Shown one piece after another: positions 7,648-15,125 of a stretch of DNA of 64,000 nucleotides. The position numbers and the translations under genes were made by a program. This stretch comes from Caulobacter sp. BP25 (GTDB lineage: Bacteria; Pseudomonadota; Alphaproteobacteria; Caulobacterales; Caulobacteraceae): NCBI RefSeq assembly GCF_002737755.1, contig NZ_PEGH01000019.1, positions 124,001 through 188,000 of the forward strand, read 5' to 3'. Numbering within the stretch: the stretch's first letter is position 1; every line of letters starts with the position of its first letter. The notes under the pieces were generated by a model. The model saw nothing but the letters and a program-made list of their open reading frames with translations. It had not been told where the DNA came from and did not search any database.

Positions 7648-8209
7648 CCGCCTCGGGAGGCAAGCAGGAAGGACGCAAGTCCAACGGCGGCGGCAAGCGC
7701 CGCCAGGTCGCCGCCCTGCCTTGGCAGGGCGAAGGCGAGGCCTTGCGCATCCTGCTGGTCTCCTCGCGCGAGACCCGACGCTGGGTGATCCCAAAGGCTG
7801 GCCGATGAAGGGCAAGACCGACTTCGCCGCCGCCGCCCAGGAAGCCTATGAGGAAGCCGGCCTCGACGGCGTGATCGCCGACACGCCCGCCGGCGAATAC
7901 GAGTACCTGAAACGCCTGAAGAGCGGCGCGGCCAAGCTGGTCAAGGTCGACGTCTTCCCCCTGCAGGTGACCCGCGAGCACCTGAACTGGCCTGAGAAAG
8001 GCCAACGCACCCTCCGCTGGATGACCCCGGTCGAGGCCGCCCTCGCCGTCCAGGAGACCGAGCTGCGCGACCTGATCGCCCGCTTCGCTGGGGTCGAGCT
8101 CGCGGAAGAAGACCACCCCGCGCCTACCCCCGCACCGACGCCGGTGCGGGTAACCTTCCAGCGCCTGCGCCGCCGGATCACCGCGCTTTGGGGGCGGTAC
8201 GGGCGGTAG
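7644..8209 (+). pseudogene. Nudix hydrolase with a -1 frameshift
   Basis: The first frame begins at GTG 7644 and reads QVAALPWQGEGEALRILLV, then SSRETRRWVIPK, before running into a stop at 7806-7808. The second frame resumes with GWPMKGKTDFAAAAQEAYE and continues to 8209. Together they make one 188-aa Nudix protein of the diphosphoinositol-polyphosphate phosphohydrolase-like type (Nudix helix with QEAYEEAG). The break is at CCAAAGG (7791-7797), where a third G would restore the frame. Either a real single-base deletion or a homopolymer sequencing error. The gene is coupled to pit, so loss might affect phosphate-linked metabolism. Confidence 0.8.
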
Positions 8210-8421
8210 GGCTGTACTCCGAACGCCAAAATACTTCCGCCTTCCTCGCCCCTGTGGCGAGGACCCATGGCGCCGCTGGGCTCGGCGGAGATGTATGCGC
8301 ACCGGGAGCGTGGGCGCGCCCCTTTCCCCTCAGAACCCGCTGAAAGCTGGGCCCTAGGCACAAGGCCTAGGGAGGCGGGATGAATTCAAGCCTGTGGACA
8401 ACCGCCTTCGCCCCGCATAAT

Positions 8422-8436
8422 GTTCCCATTATGTTC
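8422..8436 (+). promoter_or_regulatory. LexA (SOS) box upstream of the endonuclease III-like gene
   Basis: GTTC-CCATTAT-GTTC matches the alphaproteobacterial LexA operator GTTC-N7-GTTC exactly. It ends 17 bp before the ATG at 8454, where a bound repressor would block initiation, and fits a DNA-repair gene downstream. Confidence 0.85.
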
Positions 8437-8453
8437 TTGCGCGACGATATCCC

Positions 8454-9179
8454 ATGCAGCTTTCCCTAAGCCTCGCGCGCTCGCCGCTGGAGAGCGTGCG
8501 CGACGCCCTGCTCTGCGAGTTCGGGGCCCAGCGGCCAGTCACGCGGATGGATCCGGTCTCGCAGCTGGTGAAGTCGTCGATCAGCGGCCGAACCCAGGAC
8601 GCCGTCTCGTGGGGAGCCTTCCTGCGTCTGCGCGCCGAGTTCAAAAGCTGGGACGATCTGGCCGACGCGCCCGTCGCCGCCGTGGTCCGGCTAATCGACG
8701 ACGTGACGTTTCCGGAGGACAAGGCCCGCTACCTGACCACCGCCCTGAAGATGATCCGCGACAAGGTCGGCTGGCTGTCGCTGAACCATCTGAAGGGCCT
8801 TAACGTCGACCAGGCCCGCTGGGAGTTGCAGGCCCTTCCCGGCGTCGGGATCAAGGTCGCCGCCTGCGTGCTGAACTTCAGCGAGCTGGCCATGCGGGCC
8901 CTGGTCGTCGACAGCCATGTCGACCGCGTCGCCAAGCGCATTGGCCTGGTCGGCGCCGGCGATACGACCCACACCTACCACACGCTGATGGCCCTGGCGC
9001 CCAACACCTGGACCGCCGACGACCTGTTCGAGCTGCACTGGCTGATGAAGCGCGGCCTGGGCCAGATGCTGTGCCCGCATGAGGGGCCCAAGTGCGGGGC
9101 GTGTCCGGTCAAGGCGATGTGCGCCAAGGTCGGCGTTGGGCATAGCGCGGAGGTGCTGAGCTGGCGGCCGCGCGGCTGA
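8454..9179 (+). CDS. SOS-regulated endonuclease III-family DNA glycosylase
   Basis: Encodes 241 aa. The helix-hairpin-helix LPGVGIKVAACVL carries the Lys of bifunctional glycosylase/AP lyases, VVDSHVDRVAKR carries the catalytic Asp, and CPHEGPKCGACPVKAMC gives the C-X6-C-X2-C-X5-C iron-sulfur loop. All key endonuclease III features are thus present, although the N-terminal half diverges from canonical Nth, suggesting a paralogue with different lesion preference. The LexA box immediately upstream predicts induction by DNA damage. Translation start by ATG 8454 lacks a clear ribosome-binding site, so a leaderless or weakly initiated message is possible. Confidence 0.88.
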   Translation: MQLSLSLARSPLESVRDALLCEFGAQRPVTRMDPVSQLVKSSISGRTQDAVSWGAFLRLRAEFKSWDDLADAPVAAVVRLIDDVTFPEDKARYLTTALKMIRDKVGWLSLNHLKGLNVDQARWELQALPGVGIKVAACVLNFSELAMRALVVDSHVDRVAKRIGLVGAGDTTHTYHTLMALAPNTWTADDLFELHWLMKRGLGQMLCPHEGPKCGACPVKAMCAKVGVGHSAEVLSWRPRG

Positions 9180-9180
9180 A

Positions 9181-9317
9181 ACCCCTCTCTCTTAGAGAGA
9201 GGGAGGGGCCCAAGCGAAGCTTGGGAGGGTGAGTGGTTACGCCGTCAGCCGGCGTGCCGGCACATAGATCGGAACAGCGCCAGGATCGTCCACGGGCTTC
9301 GCCTACCCACTCACCCT
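9181..9317. repeat. REP-like palindromic element, left part (interrupted by IS110)
   Basis: A first unit has CCTCTCTCTTAGAGAGAGG (palindrome) followed by GGGGCCCAAGCGAAGCTTGGG and AGGGTGAGTGG. After a roughly 60-bp spacer with a GCCGGC-tGCCGGC hairpin, the complementary unit begins with CCACTCACCCT at 9307-9317. There it is cut by the insertion sequence and continues at 10472 with CCCACCGCTTCGCGGCGGG. Rejoined, the two units form an inverted pair. Confidence 0.8.
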
Positions 9318-9350
9318 TGTTTGCCGATGGGATGTTAGGCGTGGGTGTCC

Positions 9351-9507
9351 GGAAGGTCCGCCCGGCGTTGGCGCGCCAGGCGGACGGTCGGAGAGAGGCC
9401 GTTTCACCCTGAGCCGTTAGGGGCTGCGTGGGAGCTGGGCCCTCGTCGACGTTTCAAGACCCGGATGGTTGCAGGGACGACAGGGTCCGCAAGCACAAGG
9501 ACGGGAC
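9351..9507 (+). ncRNA. Predicted IS110 bridge RNA
   Basis: Order along the + strand: a 5' stem (GTCCGCC 9356-9362 with GGCGGAC 9379-9385); then a target-binding loop with TCACCCT 9404-9410 (identical to the left target flank 9311-9317), hairpin AGCC/GGCT (9412-9415, 9422-9425) and GTGGGAG 9428-9434 (complement of the right flank 10470-10476), closed by GAGGCC with GGCC-CTC. Next a donor-binding loop: ATGGTTGC 9465-9472 (identical to the element's right end 10463-10470), hairpin GGAC/GTCC (9475-9478, 9485-9488) and ACAAG 9495-9499 (complement of left end 9316-9320), closed by CCCG 9460-9463 with CGGG 9502-9505. This matches the bridge RNA organisation established for IS621. Confidence 0.75.
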
Positions 9508-10461
9508 ATGGAACGGTGTAAGCTTAACACGATCATCGCCGGGATTGATGTGGGGAAGGGTCGCCTCGACGTGGCGCTTTATGGCCGGAGCGAGACGTTG
9601 GTGATCAACAATAGCCCGGCCGGGATCGGAAGCTTGCTGGATTGGCTGAAGTCGCACGGCGTCACGCGCGTTGGGCTGGAAGCGACCGGAGGCTACGAAC
9701 GGGCGGTGCGTGAGGCCATGGGCTTTGCGGGTCTAGAGGTGGTGATGCATCAGCCTCTGGAGGTTCGGCTGTTCGCGCGTCTCAAGCGCATGAAGGCTAA
9801 GAACGACCGTCTCGATGCGGCGCTGATCGCTGCGGCGACGGCGCAGGTCGACGCGGTCAGGGCCGCCAGCGATCCTCGCTTGAGCCAGCTAGCCGAGCGC
9901 CTGACGGCCTACGAGCAGATGAGCGATCAGGCCGCCCAGATGAAGACCTATCTGGAGCACGTGACGCTGAAGGACATCATCCGCAGCTATCAGGCTCGGA
10001 TCCGTTCTCTGGAAAACCTGAAGGCTCGGCTGCTTAAGGACATCCTGGCCCTGGTGGCGGTTCATCCCGACTTGGCCCAACGTCTGGCGCTGCTGCGAAG
10101 CCTGCCGGGCTTTGGGCCGGTCGTGGCCGTCGCCGTCCTGATCCGCATGCCCGAGCTTGGCGCCCTGGAGCCAGGAAAGGCCGCCGCCCTGCTCGGCGTT
10201 GCGCCGTTCGACAGCGAAAGCGGCCAACACAAAGGCCAGCGCTTCATCCAGGGCGGGCGCTCTCGCCCCAGGCGTCTTGTCTACATCGCCGCACTGGCCG
10301 CAAAGCGCGTCGATACAGGCTTCAGGGCCTTCGCCGAACGACTGCGCTCAAAGGGCAAGCCTCCTAAGCTCGTCCTTGTCGCCATCATGCGAAAGCTCAT
10401 AGAGGCGGCGAACCTAATCCTCCGTCAGCAACGCCCCTGGCGCACTCGACCCGCACAATGA
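9508..10461 (+). CDS. IS110-family transposase (DEDD recombinase)
   Basis: Encodes 317 aa, intact and of normal family length. The N-terminal RuvC-like DEDD domain shows GIDVGKG (first Asp), GLEATGGYE (Glu) and KNDRLDA (last two Asp). A coiled-coil middle region follows, then the C-terminal Tnp domain with LPGFGPVVAVAV and APFDSESG, the latter a likely site of the nucleophilic Ser. ATG 9508 is chosen because AAGGACGG lies just upstream and the IDVGK block falls near residue 15. The protein would act with the bridge RNA of the left end. No frameshift, so the element may be active. Confidence 0.93.
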   Translation: MERCKLNTIIAGIDVGKGRLDVALYGRSETLVINNSPAGIGSLLDWLKSHGVTRVGLEATGGYERAVREAMGFAGLEVVMHQPLEVRLFARLKRMKAKNDRLDAALIAAATAQVDAVRAASDPRLSQLAERLTAYEQMSDQAAQMKTYLEHVTLKDIIRSYQARIRSLENLKARLLKDILALVAVHPDLAQRLALLRSLPGFGPVVAVAVLIRMPELGALEPGKAAALLGVAPFDSESGQHKGQRFIQGGRSRPRRLVYIAALAAKRVDTGFRAFAERLRSKGKPPKLVLVAIMRKLIEAANLILRQQRPWRTRPAQ

Positions 10462-10471
10462 CATGGTTGCT

Positions 10472-10517
10472 CCCACCGCTTCGCGGCGGGCCCCGCCCTC
10501 TCTCCATGAGAGAGGGG
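10472..10517. repeat. REP-like palindromic element, right part
   Basis: Continuation of the element broken by IS110: CCCACCGCTTCGCGGCGGG followed by CCCCGCCCTCTCTCCATGAG and AGAGGGG. It mirrors the 9181-9230 unit with diverged loop arms. It abuts the 3' end of the dipeptidase gene (10519) and could serve as its transcription end or message-stabilising hairpin. Confidence 0.7.
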
Positions 10518-10518
10518 C

Positions 10519-11490
10519 TCAGCGCGCGCCCCCCAGCTCCGAAAACGTCTTCGTCCCGATGCCGTACCGCCGCCAGTCCTGGAAGTCGAAGTGCCACCAC
10601 TCCTCGGCATAGACCTCGAAGCTCTGGGCGGTCATGGCCTCGCGCAGCACCGCCCGCAGCGCCCGCTGCTTCGTCGTGCCGCCCACGAAGTCGGCATAGG
10701 CGCGGCCGGAGAACTCGTCGTAGCGGCTGGGCATTTCGACGACCGTACCGGTCTTCAGGTCGTACAGCGTCAGGTCCACCGCGCAGCCGCGATTGTGGCG
10801 CGAGCCCTTGGCCGGGTCGGCGACGAACATGCGGGCGTCGGGCGGCGTGGCCTCCCAGAACATCCAGGTGACGAACCAGGGCCGATAGGCGTCGTGGATC
10901 AGCAGGCCATAGCCCTGAGCGGCCAAGGCCTCCTGCGCCCGCTTCAGCGCCTGGGCCGCCGGTCGCTGCAGATAAGCCGCCGCGCGCTCGTACAGCGCAA
11001 TGCCCATGAAGTTGCTCGCGCCGGCATAGCGGATGTCGAGCTTGATGCGCGGATCGAGGCTGGTCAGGTCGACGAGGTCGGCGGGCAGGAAATCGCCTGT
11101 CTCGACCGGCGGCGTCGCGGCCAAGGCTTGCCGTCGAAGCGCCTGCGGATCGGCCCGCACGCCGGCGCGGATGGCGGCCTCCGTCTCTGCCCCGAAGTCG
11201 TGGAAGGCCAGCCGCGTCCCGTTCAGATGGACGGCGCCGGGCTCAAGGACCAACGCACCGCCGCCGGCGATCGCATAGCGGCCCGCCCCCGTCGCCGTCA
11301 GCCGGGCCGAGGCGTAGCCCGTGCCGTCGATGTGCAGCGCGCCGTCCTTTTCGAATACCGTCAGCGGCGCGGCCTTGTCGCCGTACTGCCCGATCGCGGC
11401 CCATTCCGCGCGGCTCTGGGCAATGGCGGCGGGCGCGGCCAGGCCGGCGGCGGTGAGCGCCAGGAAGGATCGCCGAACCAGACCGTTCAT
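10519..11490 (-). CDS. D-alanyl-D-alanine dipeptidase (VanX/DdpX type)
   Basis: Encodes 323 aa from ATG 11490, with AAGGAG 8 bp upstream. A signal with VRRSFLALTAAGL suggests Tat or Sec export. The N-terminal third is an extra domain with short beta-strands; the C-terminal part is the zinc peptidase: SRHNRGCAVDLTL supplies the S-x-H-x-x-x-x-x-x-D zinc motif, EEWWHFDF the catalytic Glu and the last zinc His, and HDAYRP the substrate Arg. It cleaves D-Ala-D-Ala or similar D-dipeptides from peptidoglycan turnover. No vancomycin-resistance genes are nearby, so a nutritional or recycling role is more likely. Confidence 0.88.
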   Translation of the reverse strand: MNGLVRRSFLALTAAGLAAPAAIAQSRAEWAAIGQYGDKAAPLTVFEKDGALHIDGTGYASARLTATGAGRYAIAGGGALVLEPGAVHLNGTRLAFHDFGAETEAAIRAGVRADPQALRRQALAATPPVETGDFLPADLVDLTSLDPRIKLDIRYAGASNFMGIALYERAAAYLQRPAAQALKRAQEALAAQGYGLLIHDAYRPWFVTWMFWEATPPDARMFVADPAKGSRHNRGCAVDLTLYDLKTGTVVEMPSRYDEFSGRAYADFVGGTTKQRALRAVLREAMTAQSFEVYAEEWWHFDFQDWRRYGIGTKTFSELGGAR

Positions 11491-11512
11491 CGCCACCGCT
11501 CCTTGCCTGGAC

Positions 11513-13009
11513 CTACTTCATCGTCGGAATGACAAAGCTGCTGTCCGCCACGTCGCCCTCGGGCCAACGTGCCGTCACCGTCTTGACCTTGGTGTAGAAC
11601 TTCACGCCCTCGACGCCGTGCTGGTTGGTGTCGCCGAAGGCCGAGCGCTTCCAGCCGCCGAAGGTGTGATAGGCCACCGGCACCGGGATCGGCACGTTGA
11701 TCCCGACCATCCCCACGTTCACGTTCGCGGCGAACTCGCGGGCGGCGCGGCCGTTGCGGGTGAAGATGGCCACGCCGTTGCCGTACTGGTGCTCGGACGG
11801 CAGGGCCATGGCCTCCTCGACGCTCTCGGCGCGGACCATCTGCAGCACCGGCCCGAAGATCTCCTCGTGATAGGTCTTCATGCCCTTCTTGACGCCATCG
11901 AACAGCGACGGGCCGATGAAGAAGCCCTTCTCGAAGCCCTGCAGCTGAAAGTCGCGGCCGTCGACGACCAGCTCGGCGCCCTCCTCCTGGCCGATGCGGA
12001 TGTAGTCGGCGATCTTGGCGCGGTGCTGGGCGCTGACCACCGGGCCATAGTGGGCGTCGGGATCGGTGGAGACGCCGACCTTCAGCGTGCCGATCTCGGC
12101 GACCATCCGCTCGCGCAACTCATCGGCGGTCTTCTTGCCGACGGGGACCACCACCGGCAGGGCCATGCAGCGCTCGCCGGCCGAACCGAAGGCCGCGCCC
12201 GACAGGTCCTTGACCACCTGGTCGAGGTCCGCGTCCGGCAGGACGATCCCGTGGTTCTTGGCGCCGCCCATGGCCTGGACGCGTTTCCCGTGCGCGGCCC
12301 CCGTCTGATAGACGTAGTGGGCGATGTCGGAGCTGCCGACGAAGCTGACCGCGCGGATCAGCGGATGGGTCAGGATGGCGTCGACGGCGCTCTTGTCGCC
12401 ATGCACCACGTTCAGCACGCCAGCGGGCGCGCCGGCCTCCATCATCAGCTCGGCCAGCTTGACCGGCACGGTCGGATCCTTCTCCGACGGCTTGAGGATG
12501 AAGCTGTTGCCGACCGCGATGCTGATGCCGAACATCCACATCGGGATCATGGCCGGGAAGTTGAACGGGGTGATCCCCGCGCAAACGCCCAGGGGCTGGC
12601 GCATCGAATAGACGTCGATGCCGGGACCCGCGCCTTCGGTATATTCGCCCTTCAGGATGTGGGGGATGCCGCAGGCGAACTCGATGACCTCGAGGCCCCG
12701 CTGGATGTCGCCCTTGCTGTCGGCGATGACCTTGCCGTGCTCGGACGACAGGATTTCGGCCAGCACGTTCATGTCGCGCTCGATCAGGCGCTTGAACTCG
12801 AACATCACCCGGGCGCGGCGTTGCGGGTTGGTCTGGGCCCAGCCGACCTGGGCCTTGGCGGCGACCTGGACGGCGGCGTCGAGCTCGGCGTCGGTCGCGA
12901 ACTGGACGCGGGCCTGGATCTCGCCGGTGTTGGGATTGAAGACGTCGCCGTAGCGGCTGGAGGTTCCGGTCAAGGCTTGACCGTTCACGAAATGGGCGAT
13001 GTCTCGCAT
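11513..13009 (-). CDS. mmsA: CoA-acylating methylmalonate-semialdehyde dehydrogenase
   Basis: Encodes 498 aa from ATG 13009, preceded by AGGGAG at a 6-bp spacing; the longer frame to 13042 has no better start. It oxidises methylmalonate or malonate semialdehyde to propionyl- or acetyl-CoA in valine, inositol and beta-alanine catabolism. The aldehyde dehydrogenase fold is evident: ITPFNFPAMIPMWM, KPSEKDPTVP, the catalytic Cys in GSAGERCMA, and EEIFGPVL. The MmsA-specific YSMRQPLGVCAG and HGVEGVKFYT are also present. No mmsB or other valine genes are adjacent. Confidence 0.93.
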   Translation of the reverse strand: MRDIAHFVNGQALTGTSSRYGDVFNPNTGEIQARVQFATDAELDAAVQVAAKAQVGWAQTNPQRRARVMFEFKRLIERDMNVLAEILSSEHGKVIADSKGDIQRGLEVIEFACGIPHILKGEYTEGAGPGIDVYSMRQPLGVCAGITPFNFPAMIPMWMFGISIAVGNSFILKPSEKDPTVPVKLAELMMEAGAPAGVLNVVHGDKSAVDAILTHPLIRAVSFVGSSDIAHYVYQTGAAHGKRVQAMGGAKNHGIVLPDADLDQVVKDLSGAAFGSAGERCMALPVVVPVGKKTADELRERMVAEIGTLKVGVSTDPDAHYGPVVSAQHRAKIADYIRIGQEEGAELVVDGRDFQLQGFEKGFFIGPSLFDGVKKGMKTYHEEIFGPVLQMVRAESVEEAMALPSEHQYGNGVAIFTRNGRAAREFAANVNVGMVGINVPIPVPVAYHTFGGWKRSAFGDTNQHGVEGVKFYTKVKTVTARWPEGDVADSSFVIPTMK

Positions 13010-13085
13010 GATGAGCTCCCTAACGCTCGTTTTGCGCGTCAATAATACCCACGGCTTGCGCCGTACCGCGCAGAATTATGCCGCC

Positions 13086-13610
13086 CTACTCCGCATCGAC
13101 ATGCACTCGCCGGAAGCGGCCCTGCAGATAGACCAGCGGCTCGTGATCAGGGTCGTAGCGCAGCTTCACGACGCGCCCGACATAGACCCGGTGGTCGCCG
13201 GCGTCGAAGGCCTGGTGCGTCTCGCACTCGAAGTTGGCCATGCAGCCGGGCAGGATCGGCACGCCCGTGCGCCAGGTCTCGGTCTCGACGCCGGCGAAGC
13301 GGTCGATGTCCTTCTGCACGAACTGGCGGGCCAGCGCCTGATGGTCGGCGTGCAGGACGTTGACGGCGAAGCGGCCGGCCGCGTCCAGGGCGGGCAAACT
13401 CGAGGACTTCAGGTCCACGCAGATCAGCGCCAGCGGCGGTTCCAGCGAGACGGAGGTAAAGGAGTTGGCGGTCAGGCCCACGCGCCGACCGTCTTCGGCC
13501 AGGGTGGTGACGACCGTTACGCCGGTCGTGAAGCATCCGAATGCGTTACGCAGAGCGCGGGTGTCGTGCTCGCCGCCCTCGCCCAGTTCGATCGTGACCG
13601 CCTGACTCAT
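13086..13610 (-). CDS. Flavin reductase-like FMN-binding protein
   Basis: Encodes 174 aa from ATG 13610; upstream in-frame codons are less plausible. The split-barrel flavin reductase fold is recognisable from ALRNAFGCFTTGVTVVTT, GLTANSFTSVSLEPPL (FMN binding), FAVNVL and the C-terminal HRVYVGRVVKL. Such proteins supply reduced flavin to two-component monooxygenases or act alone as FMN reductases. No partner oxygenase is next to it, so its acceptor is unknown. Confidence 0.88.
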   Translation of the reverse strand: MSQAVTIELGEGGEHDTRALRNAFGCFTTGVTVVTTLAEDGRRVGLTANSFTSVSLEPPLALICVDLKSSSLPALDAAGRFAVNVLHADHQALARQFVQKDIDRFAGVETETWRTGVPILPGCMANFECETHQAFDAGDHRVYVGRVVKLRYDPDHEPLVYLQGRFRRVHVDAE

Positions 13611-13698
13611 CGGCCTAGCAGTGGGGCAAAGCCGGGCCGCGGGCAAGCCACGCGGCGCCTTAATCGGACAAAGAGATCGCGCTGCTCATCGGGCGCGC

Positions 13699-14193
13699 TC
13701 AGCCGAACGTCGCCTTGAGGATTTTCTCCAGTCCCGCCTGATCCGTCTCGTCGAAGGCGGCGGGCTTGTCGGAGTCGACGTCGAACACGGCGATCAGTTG
13801 ACCCTCCGGATCAAACACCGGAACGACAACCTCGCTCTGCGAGCGGCTGTCGCAGGCGATGTGGCCTGGGAAGGCGTGGACGTCCGCCACCAGCTGGGTC
13901 TGGCCCGTCTCAGCGGCGGCCCCGCAGACGCCGCGCCCAAACGCGATGCGCAGGCAGCCCAGCGTGCCCTGATAGGGCCCGACCACCAGCTCGCGCGGCT
14001 TGGCCGGATCGACGACGTAGAAGCCGGTCCAGAAATAGTGGTCGAAGCTATTGGCCAGCATCGAGGCCACCGTGGCCATGCGGGCGGTCAGGTTGGTCTC
14101 GCCGTCCAGCACGGAGGCGATCTCATCGGCGACCTCGGCATATCGGGTCGCCTTATCGGCGGAGAGGGTGATGTCGTTGAACGCTTCGGCCAT
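13699..14193 (-). CDS. Free methionine-(R)-sulfoxide reductase, GAF domain
   Basis: Encodes 164 aa, the family length. It reduces free Met-R-sulfoxide in the cytoplasm. The GAF fold carries the signature GPYQGTLGCLRI, GRGVCG and HIACDSRSQSE, together giving the three cysteines used in catalysis and resolution, and the C-terminal DVDSD block. Monocistronic by spacing. Confidence 0.92.
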   Translation of the reverse strand: MAEAFNDITLSADKATRYAEVADEIASVLDGETNLTARMATVASMLANSFDHYFWTGFYVVDPAKPRELVVGPYQGTLGCLRIAFGRGVCGAAAETGQTQLVADVHAFPGHIACDSRSQSEVVVPVFDPEGQLIAVFDVDSDKPAAFDETDQAGLEKILKATFG

Positions 14194-14264
14194 GGCGGGG
14201 ATATAGCGCGGCCGGCGCGGGATGCGAGGGGGAAGTCGGTTAGCGGCGCGGCGAAAGTCGCGCT

Positions 14265-14894
14265 CTAAGCTGGCGGCCCCGCCGTCAGCAGCCAGCCGAC
14301 GATCATGCGTTCGAAGTCGACATAGGGAATGTTCTTGGGGTCGAACTCGAGGTCGGCGGCAAGCGCGGGGAGGTCGGCCATGAAGGACTGGAAGAGCCGC
14401 GCGACGCGGTCGGCGCTCGGCAGTTGGCGTCGCGAGACGTTGGCCAGCCAGTCGCGCGTCGTTCGCAAGGCCACGGTGGCGTCGCCGTCGTGACCGTGAA
14501 TATCCATCCCGGCGAGATCTGAAATGAAGCGCTGATAGCGATAGCGCTCGACGTCCAGGATCAGAAGCCGCTTAGCGCTCTGATCCTTGCCGCCAAAGCG
14601 CTTGGCGCCCAGGAAGATCCCCAGCTCTAGAGGCATATTGAAGCGTGGAAGCTGATTGGCCGTGTCAAGCTCGGTCCGCGAAAGGTCGTGGATTCCATAA
14701 CGGCACTCGCCGATCAGGCCATACAGCTTGTCGATGCGCGTCTGGCCGCCGTCGTCGAGCTCCATCGCCGATCGTGGACGGAAGCCGCAGGCGTAGATGA
14801 CGAAGATCAGCGCTCGGAAGGTTGGGCTATAGGCGCTGTCGAACGGGCAGTTGATGAACACGTCATCGGCCGATGTCCCCGTGCGAGCCGCCAA
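14265..14894 (-). CDS. TIR-like/deoxyribosyltransferase-like protein of unknown function
   Basis: Encodes 209 aa starting with TTG 14894, three bases after the stop of the 57-aa gene upstream, so probably coupled. The N-terminal 130 residues look like a Rossmann-type nucleotide-processing domain: DDVFINCPFDSAYSPTFRAL, then GFRPRSAMELDDGGQTRID, CRYGIHDLSR and PRFNMPLELGIFLG. The conserved acidic residues and the N-M-P-x-E-L-G motif recall nucleoside 2-deoxyribosyltransferase and TIR NAD-hydrolase families. The C-terminal 60 residues are helical and unassigned. From memory, relatives occur with a small basic partner. A role in stress or phage defence is a guess. Confidence 0.65.
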   Translation of the reverse strand: MAARTGTSADDVFINCPFDSAYSPTFRALIFVIYACGFRPRSAMELDDGGQTRIDKLYGLIGECRYGIHDLSRTELDTANQLPRFNMPLELGIFLGAKRFGGKDQSAKRLLILDVERYRYQRFISDLAGMDIHGHDGDATVALRTTRDWLANVSRRQLPSADRVARLFQSFMADLPALAADLEFDPKNIPYVDFERMIVGWLLTAGPPA

Positions 14895-14897
14895 GCG

Positions 14898-15071
14898 CTA
14901 TTTCTTCTTGCTCTGAACATCCTCGGCGGCGCGACGGACTTCCCGAACCGTGATCGAGCTGCCCTTGGACGCCGGGCTCAGCACGAAGCGCCCCGTGGCC
15001 GCGCTGCGACCAGCCACCAGGCTGCCGTGCTTGCCTGACTTGGAGGACGCTGAGTTGGTCGAGGTCGCCAT
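14898..15071 (-). CDS. 57-aa Ser/Lys-rich partner protein
   Basis: ATG 15071 to TAG 14898. The protein begins MATSTNSASSKSGKHGSL, contains SAATGRFVLSPASKGSSI and ends in a basic helix REVRRAAEDVQSKKK. The sequence fits codon use of real genes on this strand and the coupling to the downstream gene argues for expression. The layout (flexible Ser-rich N-terminus, amphipathic C-terminal helix) is compatible with an antitoxin-like or adaptor peptide, but no family is assigned. Confidence 0.65.
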   Translation of the reverse strand: MATSTNSASSKSGKHGSLVAGRSAATGRFVLSPASKGSSITVREVRRAAEDVQSKKK

Positions 15072-15125
15072 ACCAACAATGTGCGTGTTCGCCCCTCAGA
15101 GCACAAGGGACAAATCGCGAACGCC

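Larger units (their letters stand above)
9316..10471 (+). mobile_element. IS110-family insertion sequence with CT core, inserted in a REP-like palindrome
   Basis: Bounds come from the interrupted repeat: the rejoined target reads CCACTCACCCT-CCCACCGC, matching the complement of the intact first unit (CCACTCACCCTCCCAAGC). The dinucleotide CT is present at both ends (9316-9317 and 10470-10471), as expected for the IS110 core. One copy of the element is 1154 bp. It has no terminal inverted repeats, a 190-bp non-coding left end, an intact transposase and only 8 bp of non-coding right end. This layout is the IS110 (not IS1111) type, in which the left end encodes the bridge RNA. Confidence 0.9.
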
